NCBI GenBank assembly: GCA_964057225.1
Contig: OZ059897.1
Location: forward strand, 620,001-684,000
DNA length: 64,000 nt
Direction: 5' to 3'
Source of the DNA: Auanema rhodensis
Taxonomy: Eukaryota; Nematoda; Chromadorea; Rhabditida; Rhabditidae
Below the pieces are notes generated by a model, which was not told where the DNA came from, made no database searches, and was given only the letters and a program-made list of their open reading frames with translations. Both the position numbers and the translations under genes were made by a program. Shown here one piece after another: positions 1 through 14,000 of the stretch. Position 1 is the stretch's first letter. Each line of letters starts with the position of its first letter.

Positions 1-1404
1 ACGCAGCTTGAAAATCCGCATCGAATGCACTATACTACATTGAGAAACGCTTAATACAAAAATAAGTTATGATCGTTTGAAAAATGATGCATTAGTGTAT
101 GTTGAGTTTCCATGTACACTCAAAATTGCTTCCAAAAACATTTTGACAAAAATTTTTTCGAAAAATTTCAAAATAATTTAGCAAAAAGTAGATGTTTTTA
201 GATTCTTTTTTTCAAGGCAAAAACGATGGACAATGTTATTCAACGAAAAAATTAATTCTTCAGGGTGAAAATCGAGGATATAGGTGTGAACTTATATCAG
301 TTGATATCTAGGTGCATTTTTAAGCTAGCGCAAATCTGATAACACAGATCGACGCAGCTTAAAAATCAGCATCGAATGCACTATACTACATTAAGAAAAG
401 CTTAATACAAAAATTAGTTATGATCGTTTGAAAAATGATGCATTAGTGTATGTTGAGTTTCCATGTACACTCAAAATTGCTTCCAAAATCATTTTGACAA
501 AAATTTTTTCGAAAAATTTCAAAATAATTTAGCGAAAAGTAGATGTTTTTAGATTCCTTTTTTCGAGGCAAAAACGATGGACAATGTTATTCAACGAAAA
601 AATTAATTCTTCAGGGTGAAAATCAAGGATATAGGTGTGAACTTATATCAGTTGATATCTCGCTGCATTTTTCAGCTAGCGCAAATCTGATAACACAGAT
701 CGACGCAGCTTAAAAATCCGCATCGAATGCACTATACTACATTGAGAAACGCTTAATACAAAAATAAGTTATGATCGTTTGAAAAATGATGCATTAGTGT
801 ATGTTGAGTTTCCATGTACACTCAAAATTGCTTCCAAAAACATTTTGACAAAAATTTTTTCGAAAAATTTCAAAATAATTTAGCAAAAAGTAGATGTTTT
901 TAGATTCCTTTTTTCGAGGCAAAAACGATGGACAATGTTATTCAACGAAAAAATTAATTCTTCAGGGTGAAAATCGAGGATATAAGTGTGAACTTATATC
1001 AGTTGATATCTCGGTGCATTTTTAAGCTAGCGGAAATCTGATAACACAGATCGACGCAGCTTAACAATCCGCATCGAATGCACTATACTACATTGAGAAA
1101 CGCTTAATACCAAAATTAGTTATGATCGTTTGAAAAATGATGCATTAGTGTATGTTGAGTTTCCATGTACACTCAAAATTGCTTCCAAAAACATTTTGAC
1201 AAAAATTTTTTCAAAAAATTTCAAAATAATTTAGCGAAAAGTAGATGTTTTTAGATTCCTTTTTTCGAGGCAAAAACGATGGACAATGTTATTCAACGAA
1301 AAAATTAATTCTTCAGGGTGAAAATCAAGGATATAGGTGTGAACTTATATCAGTTGATATCTCGGTGCATTTTTAAGCTAGCGGAAATCTGATAACACAG
1401 ATCG

Positions 1405-3159
1405 ACGCAGCTTAAAAATCCGCATCGAATGCACTATACTACATTAAGAAAAGCTTAATACAAAAATTAGTTATGATCGTTTGAAAAATGATGCATTAGT
1501 GTATGTTGAGTTTCCATGTACACTCAACATTGCTTCCAAAAACATTTTGACAAAAATTTTTTCGAAAAATTTCAAAATAATTTAGCGAAAAGTAGATGTT
1601 TTTAGATTCCTTTTTTCGAGGCAAAAACGATGGACAATGTTATTCAACGAAAAAATTAATTCTTCAGGGTGAAAATCAAGGATATAGGTGTGAACTTATA
1701 TCAGTTGATATCTCGCTGCATTTTTCAGCTAGCGCAAATCTGATAACACAGATCGACGCAGCTTGAAAATCCGCATCGAATGCACTATACTACATTGAGA
1801 AACGCTTAATACAAAAATAAGTTATGATCGTTTGAAAAATGATGCATTAGTGTATGTTGAGTTTCCATGTACACTCAAAATTGCTTCCAAAAACATTTTG
1901 ACAAAAATTTTTTCGAAAAATTTCAAAATAATTTAGCAAAAAGTAGATGTTTTTAGATTCTTTTTTTCAAGGCAAAAACGATGGACAATGTTATTCAACG
2001 AAAAAATTAATTCTTCAGGGTGAAAATCAAGGATATAGGTGTGAACTTATATCAGTTGATATCTCGGTGCATTTTTAAGCTAGCGGAAATCTGATAACAC
2101 AGATCGACGCAGCTTAAAAATCCGCATCGAATGCACTATACTACATTAAGAAAAGCTTAATACAAAAATTAGTTATGATCGTTTGAAAAATGATGCATTA
2201 GTGTATGTTGAGTTTCCATGTACACTCAACATTGCTTCCAAAAACATTTTGACAAAAATTTTTTCGAAAAATTTCAAAATAATTTAGCGAAAAGTAGATG
2301 TTTTTAGATTCCTTTTTTCGAGGCAAAAACGATGGACAATGTTATTCAACGAAAAAATTAATTCTTCAGGGTGAAAATCAAGGATATAGGTGTGAACTTA
2401 TATCAGTTGATATCTCGCTGCATTTTTCAGCTAGCGCAAATCTGATAACACAGATCGACGCAGCTTAAAAATCCGCATCGAATGCACTATACTACATTGA
2501 GAAACGCTTAATACAAAAATAAGTTATGATCGTTTGAAAAATGATGCATTAGTGTATGTTGAGTTTCCATGTACACTCAAAATTGCTTCCAAAAACATTT
2601 TGACAAAAATTTTTTCGAAAAATTTCAAAATAATTTAGCAAAAAGTAGATGTTTTTAGATTCTTTTTTTCAAGGCAAAAACGATGGACAATGTTATTCAA
2701 CGAAAAAATTAATTCTTCAGGGTGAAAATCAAGGATATAGGTGTGAACTTATATCAGTTGATATCTCGGTGCATTTTTGAGCTAGCGGAAATCTGATAAC
2801 ACAGATCGACGCAGCTTAAAAATCCGCATCGAATGCACTATACTACATTAAGAAAAGCTTAATACAAAAATTAGTTATGATCGTTTGAAAAATGATGCAT
2901 TAGTGTATGTTGAGTTTCCATGTACACTCAACATTGCTTCCAAAAACATTTTGACAAAAATTTTTTCGAAAAATTTCAAAATAATTTAGCGAAAAGTAGA
3001 TGTTTTTAGATTCCTTTTTTCGAGGCAAAAACGATGGACAATGTTATTCAACGAAAAAATTAATTCTTCAGGGTGAAAATCAAGGATATAGGTGTGAACT
3101 TATATCAGTTGATATCTCGCTGCATTTTTCAGCTAGCGCAAATCTGATAACACAGATCG
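1405..3159. repeat. 702-bp dimer HOR, about 2.5 copies
   Basis: Monomers 1405, 2107 and 2809 share m42 A, m48 A, m124 C, m274 A, m283 G and ctcgctg with tttttcagc. Monomers 1756 and 2458 share m64 A, m183 A, gattcttttttt, caagg, tatagg and tttttaagc with gcgg. The alternation gives a 702-bp unit. The copy at 2458 differs by tttttgagc. Confidence 0.8.
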
Positions 3160-4914
3160 ACGCAGCTTAAAAATCCGCATCGAATGCACTATACTACATT
3201 GAGAAACACTTAATACAAAAATAAGTTATGATCGTTTGAAAAATGATGCATTAGTGTATGTTGAGTTTCCATGTACACTCAAAATTGCTTCCAAAAACAT
3301 TTTGACAAAAATTTTTTCGAAAAATTTCAAAATAATTTAGCAAAAAGTAGATGTTTTTAGATTCTTTTTTTCAAGGCAAAAACGATGGACAATGTTATTC
3401 AACGAAAAAATTAATTCTTCAGGGTGAAAATCGAGGATATAGGTGTGAACTTATATCAGTTGATATCTAGGTGCATTTTTAAGCTAGCGCAAATCTGATA
3501 ACACAGATCGACGCAGCTTAAAAATCAGCATCGAATGCACTATACTACATTAAGAAAAGCTTAATACAAAAATTAGTTATGATCGTTTGAAAAATGATGC
3601 ATTAGTGTATGTTGAGTTTCCATGTACACTCAAAATTGCTTCCAAAATCATTTTGACAAAAATTTTTTCGAAAAATTTCAAAATAATTTAGCGAAAAGTA
3701 GATGTTTTTAGATTCCTTTTTTCGAGGCAAAAACGATGGACAATGTTATTCAACGAAAAAATTAATTTTTCAGGGTGAAAATCGAGGATATAAGTGTGAA
3801 CTTATATCAGTTGATATCTCGGTGCATTTTTAAGCTAGCGGAAATCTGATAACACAGATCGACGCAGCTTAAAAATCCGCATCGAATGCACTATACTACA
3901 TTAAGAAAAGCTTAATACAAAAATTAGTTATGATCGTTTGAAAAATGATGCATTAGTGTATGTTGAGTTTCCATGTACACTCAACATTGCTTCCAAAAAC
4001 ATTTTGACAAAAATTTTTTCGAAAAATTTCAAAATAATTTAGCGAAAAGTAGATGTTTTTAGATTCCTTTTTTCGAGGCAAAAACGATGGACAATGTTAT
4101 TCAACGAAAAAATTAATTCTTCAGGGTGAAAATCAAGGATATAGGTGTGAACTTATATCAGTTGATATCTCGCTGCATTTTTCAGCTAGCGCAAATCTGA
4201 TAACACAGATCGACGCAGCTTAAAAATCCGCATCGAATGCACTATACTACATTGAGAAACACTTAATACAAAAATAAGTTATGATCGTTTGAAAAATGAT
4301 GCATTAGTGTATGTTGAGTTTCCATGTACACTCAAAATTGCTTCCAAAAACATTTTGACAAAAATTTTTTCGAAAAATTTCAAAATAATTTAGCAAAAAG
4401 TAGATGTTTTTAGATTCTTTTTTTCAAGGCAAAAACGATGGACAATGTTATTCAACGAAAAAATTAATTCTTCAGGGTGAAAATCGAGGATATAGGTGTG
4501 AACTTATATCAGTTGATATCTAGGTGCATTTTTAAGCTAGCGCAAATCTGATAACACAGATTGACGCAGCTTAAAAATCAGCATCGAATGCACTATACTA
4601 CATTAAGAAAAGCTTAATACAAAAATTAGTTATGATCGTTTGAAAAATGATGCATTAGTGTATGTTGAGTTTCCATGTACACTCAAAATTGCTTCCAAAA
4701 TCATTTTGACAAAAATTTTTTCGAAAAATTTCAAAATAATTTAGCGAAAAGTAGATGTTTTTAGATTCCTTTTTTCGAGGCAAAAACGATGGACAATGTT
4801 ATTCAACGAAAAAATTAATTTTTCAGGGTGAAAATCGAGGATATAAGTGTGAACTTATATCAGTTGATATCTCGGTGCATTTTTAAGCTAGCGGAAATCT
4901 GATAACACAGATCG
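3160..4914. repeat. 1053-bp trimer unit, partly duplicated
   Basis: Monomer pairs 3160-3861 and 4213-4914 match. Both have attgagaaacac (m49 A), tctaggtg, aatcagcatcg (m17 A), aaaatcatttt and ttttttcagg. The separating monomer at 3862 is the alpha dimer type. The one at 4915 instead resembles 1054-1404, with cttttttcaaaaaa in the A/T dyad. Monomers 1-702 are an earlier copy of the same pair. Confidence 0.75.
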
Positions 4915-5616
4915 ACGCAGCTTAAAAATCCGCATCGAATGCACTATACTACATTGAGAAACGCTTAATACCAAAATTAGTTATGATCGTTTGAAAAATG
5001 ATGCATTAGTGTATGTTGAGTTTCCATGTACACTCAAAATTGCTTCCAAAAACATTTTGACAAAAATTTTTTCAAAAAATTTCAAAATAATTTAGCGAAA
5101 AGTAGATGTTTTTAGATTCCTTTTTTCGAGGCAAAAACGATGGACAATGTTATTCAACGAAAAAATTAATTCTTCAAGGTGAAAATCGAGGATATAATTG
5201 TGAACTTATATCAGTTGATATCTCGGTGCATTTTTAAGCTAGCGGAAATCTGATAACACAGATCGACGCAGCTTAAAAATCCGCATCGAATGCACTATAC
5301 TACATTACGAAAAGCTTAATACAAAAATTAGTTATGATCGTTTGAAAAATGATGCATTAGTGTATGTTGAGTTTCCATGTACACTCAAAATTGCTTCCAA
5401 AAACATTTTGACAAAAATTTTTTCGAAAAATTTCAAAATAATTTAGCGAAAAGTAGATGTTTTTAGATTCCTTTTTTCGAGGCAAAAACGATGGACAATG
5501 TTATTCAACGAAAAAATTAATTCTTCAGGGTGAAAATCGAGGATATAAGTGTGAACTTATATCAGTTGATATCTCGGTGCATTTTTCAGCTAGCGCAAAT
5601 CTGATAACACAGATCG

Positions 5617-8073
5617 ACGCAGCTTAAAAATCCGCATCGAATGCACTATACTACATTAAGAAAAGCTTAATACCAAAATTAGTTATGATCGTTTGAAAAA
5701 TGATGCATTAGTGTATGTTGAGTTTCCATGTACACTCAAAATTGCTTCCAAAAACATTTTGACAAAAATTTTTTCGAAAAATTTCAAAATAATTTAGCGA
5801 AAAGTAGATGTTTTTAGATTCCTTTTTTCGAGGCAAAAACGATGGACAATGTTATTCAACGAAAAAATTAATTCTTCAGGGTGAAAATCGAGGATATAAG
5901 TGTGAACTTATATCAGTTGATATCTCGGTGCATTTTTCAGCTAGCGCAAATCTGATAACACAGATCGACGCAGCTTCAAAATCCGCATCGAATGCACTAT
6001 ACTACATTGAGAAACGCTTAATACCAAAATTAGTTATGATCGTTTGAAAAATGATGCATTAGTGTATGTTGAGTTTCCATGTACACTCAAAATTGCTTCC
6101 AAAAACATTTTGACAAAAATTTTTTCGAAAAATTTCAAAATAATTTAGCGAAAAGTAGATGTTTTTAGATTCCTTTTTTCAAGGCAAAAACGATGAACAA
6201 TGTAATTCAACGAAAAAATTAATTCTTCAGGGTGAAAATCGAGGATATAAGTGTGAACTTATATCAGTTCATATCTCGGTGCATTTTTCAGCTAGCGCAA
6301 ATCTGATAACACAGATCGACGCAGCTTAAAAATCCGCATCGAATGCACTATACTACATTGAGAAACGCTTAATACCAAAATTAGTTATGATCGTTTGAAA
6401 AATGATGCATTAGTGTATGTTGAGTTTCCATGTACACTCAAAATTGCTTCCAAAAACATTTTGACAAAAATTTTTTCGAAAAATTTCAAAATAATTTAGC
6501 GAAAAGTAGATGTTTTTAGATTCCTTTTTTCGAGGCAAAAACGATGGACAATGTTATTCAACGAAAAAATTAATTATTCAGGGTTAAAATCGAGGATATA
6601 AGTGTGAACTTATATCAGTTCATATCTCGGTGCATTTTTCAGCTAGCGCAAATCTGATAACACAGATCGACGCAGCTCAAAAATCCGCATCGAATGCACT
6701 ATACTACATTGAGAAACGCTTAATACCAAAATTAGTTATGATCGTTTGAAAAATGATGCATTAGTGTATGTTGAGTTTCCATGTACACTCAAAATTGCTT
6801 CCAAAAACATTTTGACAAAAATTTTTTCGAAAAATTTCAAAATAATTTAGCGAAAAGTAGATGTTTTTAGATTCCTTTTTTCAAGGCAAAAACGATGGAC
6901 AATGTAATTCAACGAAAAAATTAATTCTTCAGGGTGAAAATCGAGGATATAAGTGTGAACTTATATCAGTTCATATCTCGGTGCATTTTTCAGCTAGCGC
7001 AAATCTGATAACAAAGATCGACGCAGCTTAAAAATCCGCATCGAATGCACTATACTACATTGAGAAACGCTTAATACCAAAATTAGTTATGATCGTTTGA
7101 AAAATGATGCATTAGTGTATGTTGAGTTTCCATGTACACTCAAAATTGCTTCCAAAAACATTTTGACAAAAATTTTTTCGAAAAATTTCAAAATAATTTA
7201 GCGAAAAGTAGATGTTTTTAGATTCCTTTTTTCAAGGCAAAAACGATGGACAATGTAATTCAACGAAAAAATTAATTATTCAGGGTGAAAATCGAGGATA
7301 TAAGTGTGAACTTATATCAGTTCATATCTCGGTGCATTTTTCAGCTAGCGCAAATCTGATAACACAGATCGACGCAGCTTAAAAATCCGCATCGAATGCA
7401 CTATACTACATTGAGAAACGCTTAATACCAAAATTAGTTATGATCGTTTGAAAAATGATGCATTAGTGTATGTTGAGTTTCCATGTACACTCAAAATTGC
7501 TTCCAAAAACATTTTGACAAAAATTTTTTCGAAAAATTTCAAAATAATTTAGCGAAAAGTAGATGTTTTTAGATTCCTTTTTTCAAGGCAAAAACGATGG
7601 ACAATGTAATTCAACGAAAAAATTAATTATACAGGGTGAAAATCGAGGATATAAGTGTGAACTTATATCAGTTCTATTCTCGGTGCATTTTCAAGCTAGC
7701 GCAAATCTGATAGTACAGATCGACGCAGCTTAAAAATCCGCATCGAATGCACTATACTACATTGAGAAACGCTTAATACAAAAATTAGTTATGATCGTTT
7801 GAAAAATGATGCATTAGTGTATGTTGAGTTTCCATGTACACTCAAAATTGCTTCCAAAAACATTTTGACAAAAATTTTTTCGAAAAATTTCAAAATAATT
7901 TAGCGAAAAGTAGATGTTTTTAGATTCCTTTTTTCGAGGCAAAAACGATGGACAATGTTATTCAACGAAAAAATTAATTCTTCAGGGTGAAAATCGAGGA
8001 TATAAGTGTGAACTTATATCAGTTGATATCTCGGTGCATTTTTAAGCTAGCGGAAATCTGATAACACAGATCG
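5617..8073. repeat. 7-monomer unit preceding the 8-mer HOR (2457 bp)
   Basis: This unit starts with an alpha-like monomer and then a copy with cgatgaac (6191). After it come copies with m303 C (gttcatatc), ttattcagggtt, and finally ttatacagg with the gatagtac end. The cgatgaac marker returns at 8648, which is 2457 bases (7 monomers) later, then at 2808-base steps. A private change, gttctattctcgg near 7673, marks the sixth monomer. One copy has taacaaag near 7010. Confidence 0.75.
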
Positions 8074-11000
8074 ACGCAGCTTAAAAATCCGCATCGAATG
8101 CACTATACTACATTAAGAAAAGCTTAATACAAAAATTAGTTATGATCGTTTGAAAAATGATGCATTAGTGTATGTTGCGTTTCCATGTACACTCAAAATT
8201 GCTTCCAAAAACATTTTGACAAAAATTTTTTCGAAAAATTTCAAAATAATTTAGCGAAAAGTAGATGTTTTTAGATTCCTTTTTTCGAGGCAAAAACGAT
8301 GGACAATGTTATTCAACGAAAAAATTAATTCTTCAGGGTGAAAATCGAGGATATAAGTGTGAACTTATATCAGTTGATATCTCGGTGCATTTTTCAGCTA
8401 GCGCAAATCTGATAACACAGATCGACGCAGCTTCAAAATCCGCATCGAATGCACTATACTACATTGAGAAACGCTTAATACCAAAATTAGTTATGATCGT
8501 TTGAAAAATGATGCATTAGTGTATGTTGAGTTTCCATGTACACTCAAAATTGCTTCCAAAAACATTTTGACAAAAATTTTTTCGAAAAATTTCAAAATAA
8601 TTTAGCGAAAAGTAGATGTTTTTAGATTCCTTTTTTCAAGGCAAAAACGATGAACAATGTAATTCAACGAAAAAATTAATTCTTCAGGGTGAAAATCGAG
8701 GATATAAGTGTGAACTTATATCAGTTCATATCTCGGTGCATTTTTCAGCTAGCGCAAATCTGATAACACAGATCGACGCAGCTTAAAAATCCGCATCGAA
8801 TGCACTATACTACATTGAGAAACGCTTAATACCAAAATTAGTTATGATCGTTTGAAAAATGATGCATTAGTGTATGTTGAGTTTCCATGTACACTCAAAA
8901 TTGCTTCCAAAAACATTTTGACAAAAATTTTTTCGAAAAATTTCAAAATAATTTAGCGAAAAGTAGATGTTTTTAGATTCCTTTTTTCAAGGCAAAAACG
9001 ATGGACAATGTAATTCAACGAAAAAATTAATTATTCAGGGTTAAAATCGAGGATATAAGTGTGAACTTATATCAGTTCATATCTCGGTGCATTTTTCAGC
9101 TAGCGCAAATCTGATAACACAGATCGACGCAGCTTAAAAATCCGCATCGAATGCACTATACTACATTGAGAAACGCTTAATACCAAAATTAGTTATGATC
9201 GTTTGAAAAATGATGCATTAGTGTATGTTGAGTTTCCATGTACACTCAAAATTGCTTCCAAAAACATTTTGACAAAAATTTTTTCGAAAAATTTCAAAAT
9301 AATTTAGCGAAAAGTAGATGTTTTTAGATCCCTTTTTTCAAGGCAAAAACGATGGACAATGTAATTCAACGAAAAAATTAATTATACAGGGTGAAAATCG
9401 AGGATATAAGTGTGAACTTATATCAGTTCATATCTCGGTGCATTTTCAAGCTAGCGCAAATCTGATAGTACAGATCGACGCAGCTTAAAAATCCGCATCG
9501 AATGCACTATACTACATTGAGAAACGCTTAATACAAAAATTAGTTATGATCGTTTGAAAAATGATGCATTAGTGTATGTTGAGTTTCCATGTACACTCAA
9601 AATTGCTTCCAAAAACATTTTGACAAAAATTTTTTCGAAAAATTTCAAAATAATTTAGCGAAAAGTAGATGTTTTTAGATTCCTTTTTTCGAGGCAAAAA
9701 CGATGGACAATGTTATTCAACGAAAAAATTAATTCTTCAGGGTGAAAATCGAGGATATAAGTGTGAACTTATATCAGTTGATATCTCGGTGCATTTTTAA
9801 GCTAGCGGAAATCTGATAACACAGATCGACGCAGCTTAAAAATCCGCATCGAATGCACTATACTACATTAAGAAAAGCTTAATACAAAAATTAGTTATGA
9901 TCGTTTGAAAAATGATGCATTAGTGTATGTTGAGTTTCCATGTACACTCAACATTGCTTCCAAAAACATTTTGACAAAAATTTTTTCGAAAAATTTCAAA
10001 ATAATTTAGCGAAAAGTAGATGTTTTTAGATTCCTTTTTTCGAGGCAAAAACGATGGACAATGTTATTCAACGAAAAAATTAATTCTTCAGGGTGAAAAT
10101 CAAGGATATAGGTGAGAACTTATATCAGTTGATATCTCGCTGCATTTTTCAGCTAGCGCAAATCTGATAACACAGATCGACGCAGCTCAAAAATCCGCAT
10201 CGAATGCACTATACTACATTAAGAAAAGCTTAATACAAAAATTAGTTATGATCGTTTGAAAAATGATGCATTAGTGTATGTTGAGTTTCCATGTACACTC
10301 AACATTGCTTCCAAAAACATTTTGACAAAAATTTTTTCGAAAAATTTCAAAATAATTTAGCGAAAAGTAGATGTTTTTAGATTCCTTTTTTCGAGGCAAA
10401 AACGATGGACAATGTTATTCAACGAAAAAATTAATTCTTCAGGGTGAAAATCGAGGATATAAGTGTGAACTTATATCAGTTGATATCTCGTTGCATTTTT
10501 AAGCTAGCGGAAATCTGATAACACAGATCGACGCAGCTTAAAAATCCGCATCGAATGCACTATACTACATTGAGAAAAGCTTAATACAAAAATTAGTTAT
10601 GATCGTTTGAAAAATGATGCATTAGTGTATGTTGAGTTTCCATGTACACTCAACATTGCTTCCAAAAACATTTTGACAAAAATTTTTTCGAAAAATTTCA
10701 AAATAATTTAGCGAAAAGTAGATGTTTTTAGATTCCTTTTTTCGAGGCAAAAACGATGGACAATGTTATTCAACGAAAAAATTAATTCTTCAGGGTGAAA
10801 ATCAAGGATATAGGTGTGAACTTATATCAGTTGATATCTCGCTGCATTTTTCAGCTAGCGGAAATCTGATAACACAGATCGACGCAGCTTAAAAATCCGC
10901 ATCGAATGCACTATACTACATTAAGAAAAGCTTAATACAAAAATTAGTTATGATCGTTTGAAAAATGATGCATTAGTGTATGTTGCGTTTCCATGTACAC

Positions 11001-14000
11001 TCAAAATTGCTTCCAAAAACATTTTGACAAAAATTTTTTCGAAAAATTTCAAAATAATTTAGCGAAAAGTAGATGTTTTTAGATTCCTTTTTTCGAGGCA
11101 AAAACGATGGACAATGTTATTCAACGAAAAAATTAATTCTTCAGGGTGAAAATCGAGGATATAAGTGTGAACTTATATCAGTTGATATCTCGGTGCATTT
11201 TTCAGCTAGCGCAAATCTGATAACACAGATCGACGCAGCTTCAAAATCCGCATCGAATGCACTATACTACATTGAGAAACGCTTAATACCAAAATTAGTT
11301 ATGATCGTTTGAAAAATGATGCATTAGTGTATGTTGAGTTTCCATGTACACTCAAAATTGCTTCCAAAAACATTTTGACAAAAATTTTTTCGAAAAATTT
11401 CAAAATAATTTAGCGAAAAGTAGATGTTTTTAGATTCCTTTTTTCAAGGCAAAAACGATGAACAATGTAATTCAACGAAAAAATTAATTCTTCAGGGTGA
11501 AAATCGAGGATATAAGTGTGAACTTATATCAGTTCATATCTCGGTGCATTTTTCAGCTAGCGCAAATCTGATAACACAGATCGACGCAGCTTAAAAATCC
11601 GCATCGAATGCACTATACTACATTGAGAAACGCTTAATACCAAAATTAGTTATGATCGTTTGAAAAATGATGCATTAGTGTATGTTGAGTTTCCATGTAC
11701 ACTCAAAATTGCTTCCAAAAACATTTTGACAAAAATTTTTTCGAAAAATTTCAAAATAATTTAGCGAAAAGTAGATGTTTTTAGATTCCTTTTTTCAAGG
11801 CAAAAACGATGGACAATGTAATTCAACGAAAAAATTAATTATACAGGGTGAAAATCGAGGATATAAGTGTGAACTTATATCAGTTCATATCTCGGTGCAT
11901 TTTCAAGCTAGCGCAAATCTGATAGTACAGATCGACGCAGCTTAAAAATCCGCATCGAATGCACTATACTACATTGAGGAACGCTTAATACAAAAATTAG
12001 TTATGATCGTTTGAAAAATGATGCATTAGTGTATGTTGAGTTTCCATGTACACTCAAAATTGCTTCCAAAAACATTTTGACAAAAATTTTTTCGAAAAAT
12101 TTCAAAATAATTCAGCGAAAAGTAGATGTTTTTAGATTCCTTTTTTCGAGGCAAAAACGATGGACAATGTTATTCAACGAAAAAATTAATTCTTCAAGGT
12201 GAAAATCGAGGATATAAGTGTGAACTTATATCAGTTGATATCTCGGTGCATTTTTAAGCTAGCGGAAATCTGATAACACAGATCGACGCAGCTTAAAAAT
12301 CCGCATCGAATGCACTATACTACATTAAGAAAAGCTTAATACAAAAATTAGTTATGATCGTTTGAAAAATGATGCATTAGTGTATGTTGAGTTTCCATGT
12401 ACACTCAAAATTGCTTCCAAAAACATTTTGACAAAAATTTTTTCGAAAAATTTCAAAATAATTTAGCGAAAAGTAGATGTTTTTAGATTCCTTTTTTCGA
12501 GGCAAAAACGATGGACAATGTTATTCAACGACAAAATTAATTCTTCAAGGTGAAAATCGAGGATATAAGTGTGAACTTATATCAGTTGATATCTCGGTGC
12601 ATTTTTAAGCTAGCGGAAATCTGATAACACAGATCGACGCAGCTTAAAAATCCGCATCGAATGCACTATACTACATTAAGAAAAGCTTAATACAAAAATT
12701 AGTTATGATCGTTTGAAAAATGATGCATTAGTGTATGTTGAGTTTCCATGTACACTCAACATTGCTTCCAAAAACATTTTGACAAAAATTTTTTCGAAAA
12801 ATTTCAAAATAATTTAGCGAAAAGTAGATGTTTTTAGATTCCTTTTTTCGAGGCAAAAACGATGGACAATGTTATTCAACGAAAAAATTAATTCTTCAGG
12901 GTGAAAATCAAGGATATAGGTGAGAACTTATATCAGTTGATATCTCGCTGCATTTTTCAGCTAGCGCAAATCTGATAACACAGATCGACGCAGCTCAAAA
13001 ATCCGCATCGAATGCACTATACTACATTAAGAAAAGCTTAATACAAAAATTAGTTATGATCGTTTGAAAAATGATGCATTAGTGTATGTTGAGTTTCCAT
13101 GTACACTCAACATTGCTTCCAAAAACATTTTGACAAAAATTTTTTCGAAAAATTTCAAAATAATTTAGCGAAAAGTAGATGTTTTTAGATTCCTTTTTTC
13201 GAGGCAAAAACGATGGACAATGTTATTCAACGAAAAAATTAATTCTTCAGGGTGAAAATCGAGGATATAAGTGTGAACTTATATCAGTTGATATCTCGTT
13301 GCATTTTTAAGCTAGCGGAAATCTGATAACACAGATCGACGCAGCTTAAAAATCCGCATCGAATGCACTATACTACATTGAGAAAAGCTTAATACAAAAA
13401 TTAGTTATGATCGTTTGAAAAATGATGCATTAGTGTATGTTGAGTTTCCATGTACACTCAACATTGCTTCCAAAAACATTTTGACAAAAATTTTTTCGAA
13501 AAATTTCAAAATAATTTAGCGAAAAGTAGATGTTTTTAGATTCCTTTTTTCGAGGCAAAAACGATGGACAATGTTATTCAACGAAAAAATTAATTCTTCA
13601 GGGTGAAAATCAAGGATATAGGTGTGAACTTATATCAGTTGATATCTCGCTGCATTTTTCAGCTAGCGGAAATCTGATAACACAGATCGACGCAGCTTAA
13701 AAATCCGCATCGAATGCACTATACTACATTAAGAAAAGCTTAATACAAAAATTAGTTATGATCGTTTGAAAAATGATGCATTAGTGTATGTTGCGTTTCC
13801 ATGTACACTCAAAATTGCTTCCAAAAACATTTTGACAAAAATTTTTTCGAAAAATTTCAAAATAATTTAGCGAAAAGTAGATGTTTTTAGATTCCTTTTT
13901 TCGAGGCAAAAACGATGGACAATGTTATTCAACGAAAAAATTAATTCTTCAGGGTGAAAATCGAGGATATAAGTGTGAACTTATATCAGTTGATATCTCG

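Larger units (their letters stand above)
1..5616. repeat. Alpha-rich block (16 monomers), 702-bp and 1053-bp units
   Basis: Two monomer kinds alternate. Alpha copies have ttaagaaaagctt (m42 A, m48 A), which creates a HindIII site, often with ctcaacattg (m124 C). The partner kind has aaaaataag (m64 A), m183 A, and usually gattcttttttt with caagg. tataggtg (m283 G) and aatcaagg (m274 A) are frequent here and rare elsewhere. The rare tctaggtg (m310 A) marks the monomers at 1, 3160 and 4213. The left edge is cut by the window. Confidence 0.85.

Noticed and set aside
5808-6047. 79-amino-acid forward frame, repeated many times up to 63956, as a gene family
   Set aside because: It exists only where one satellite variant removes a TAA, it crosses the monomer junction, one copy starts with TTG in place of ATG, several copies end early after a 1-bp deletion, and no domain is recognisable.
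12011-12202. 63-amino-acid forward frame (also at 14819 and 15521)
   Set aside because: It opens only because m178 is C (ttcagcg instead of ttTagcg), which removes a TAG. It is a chance product of one point variant spread by the HOR.
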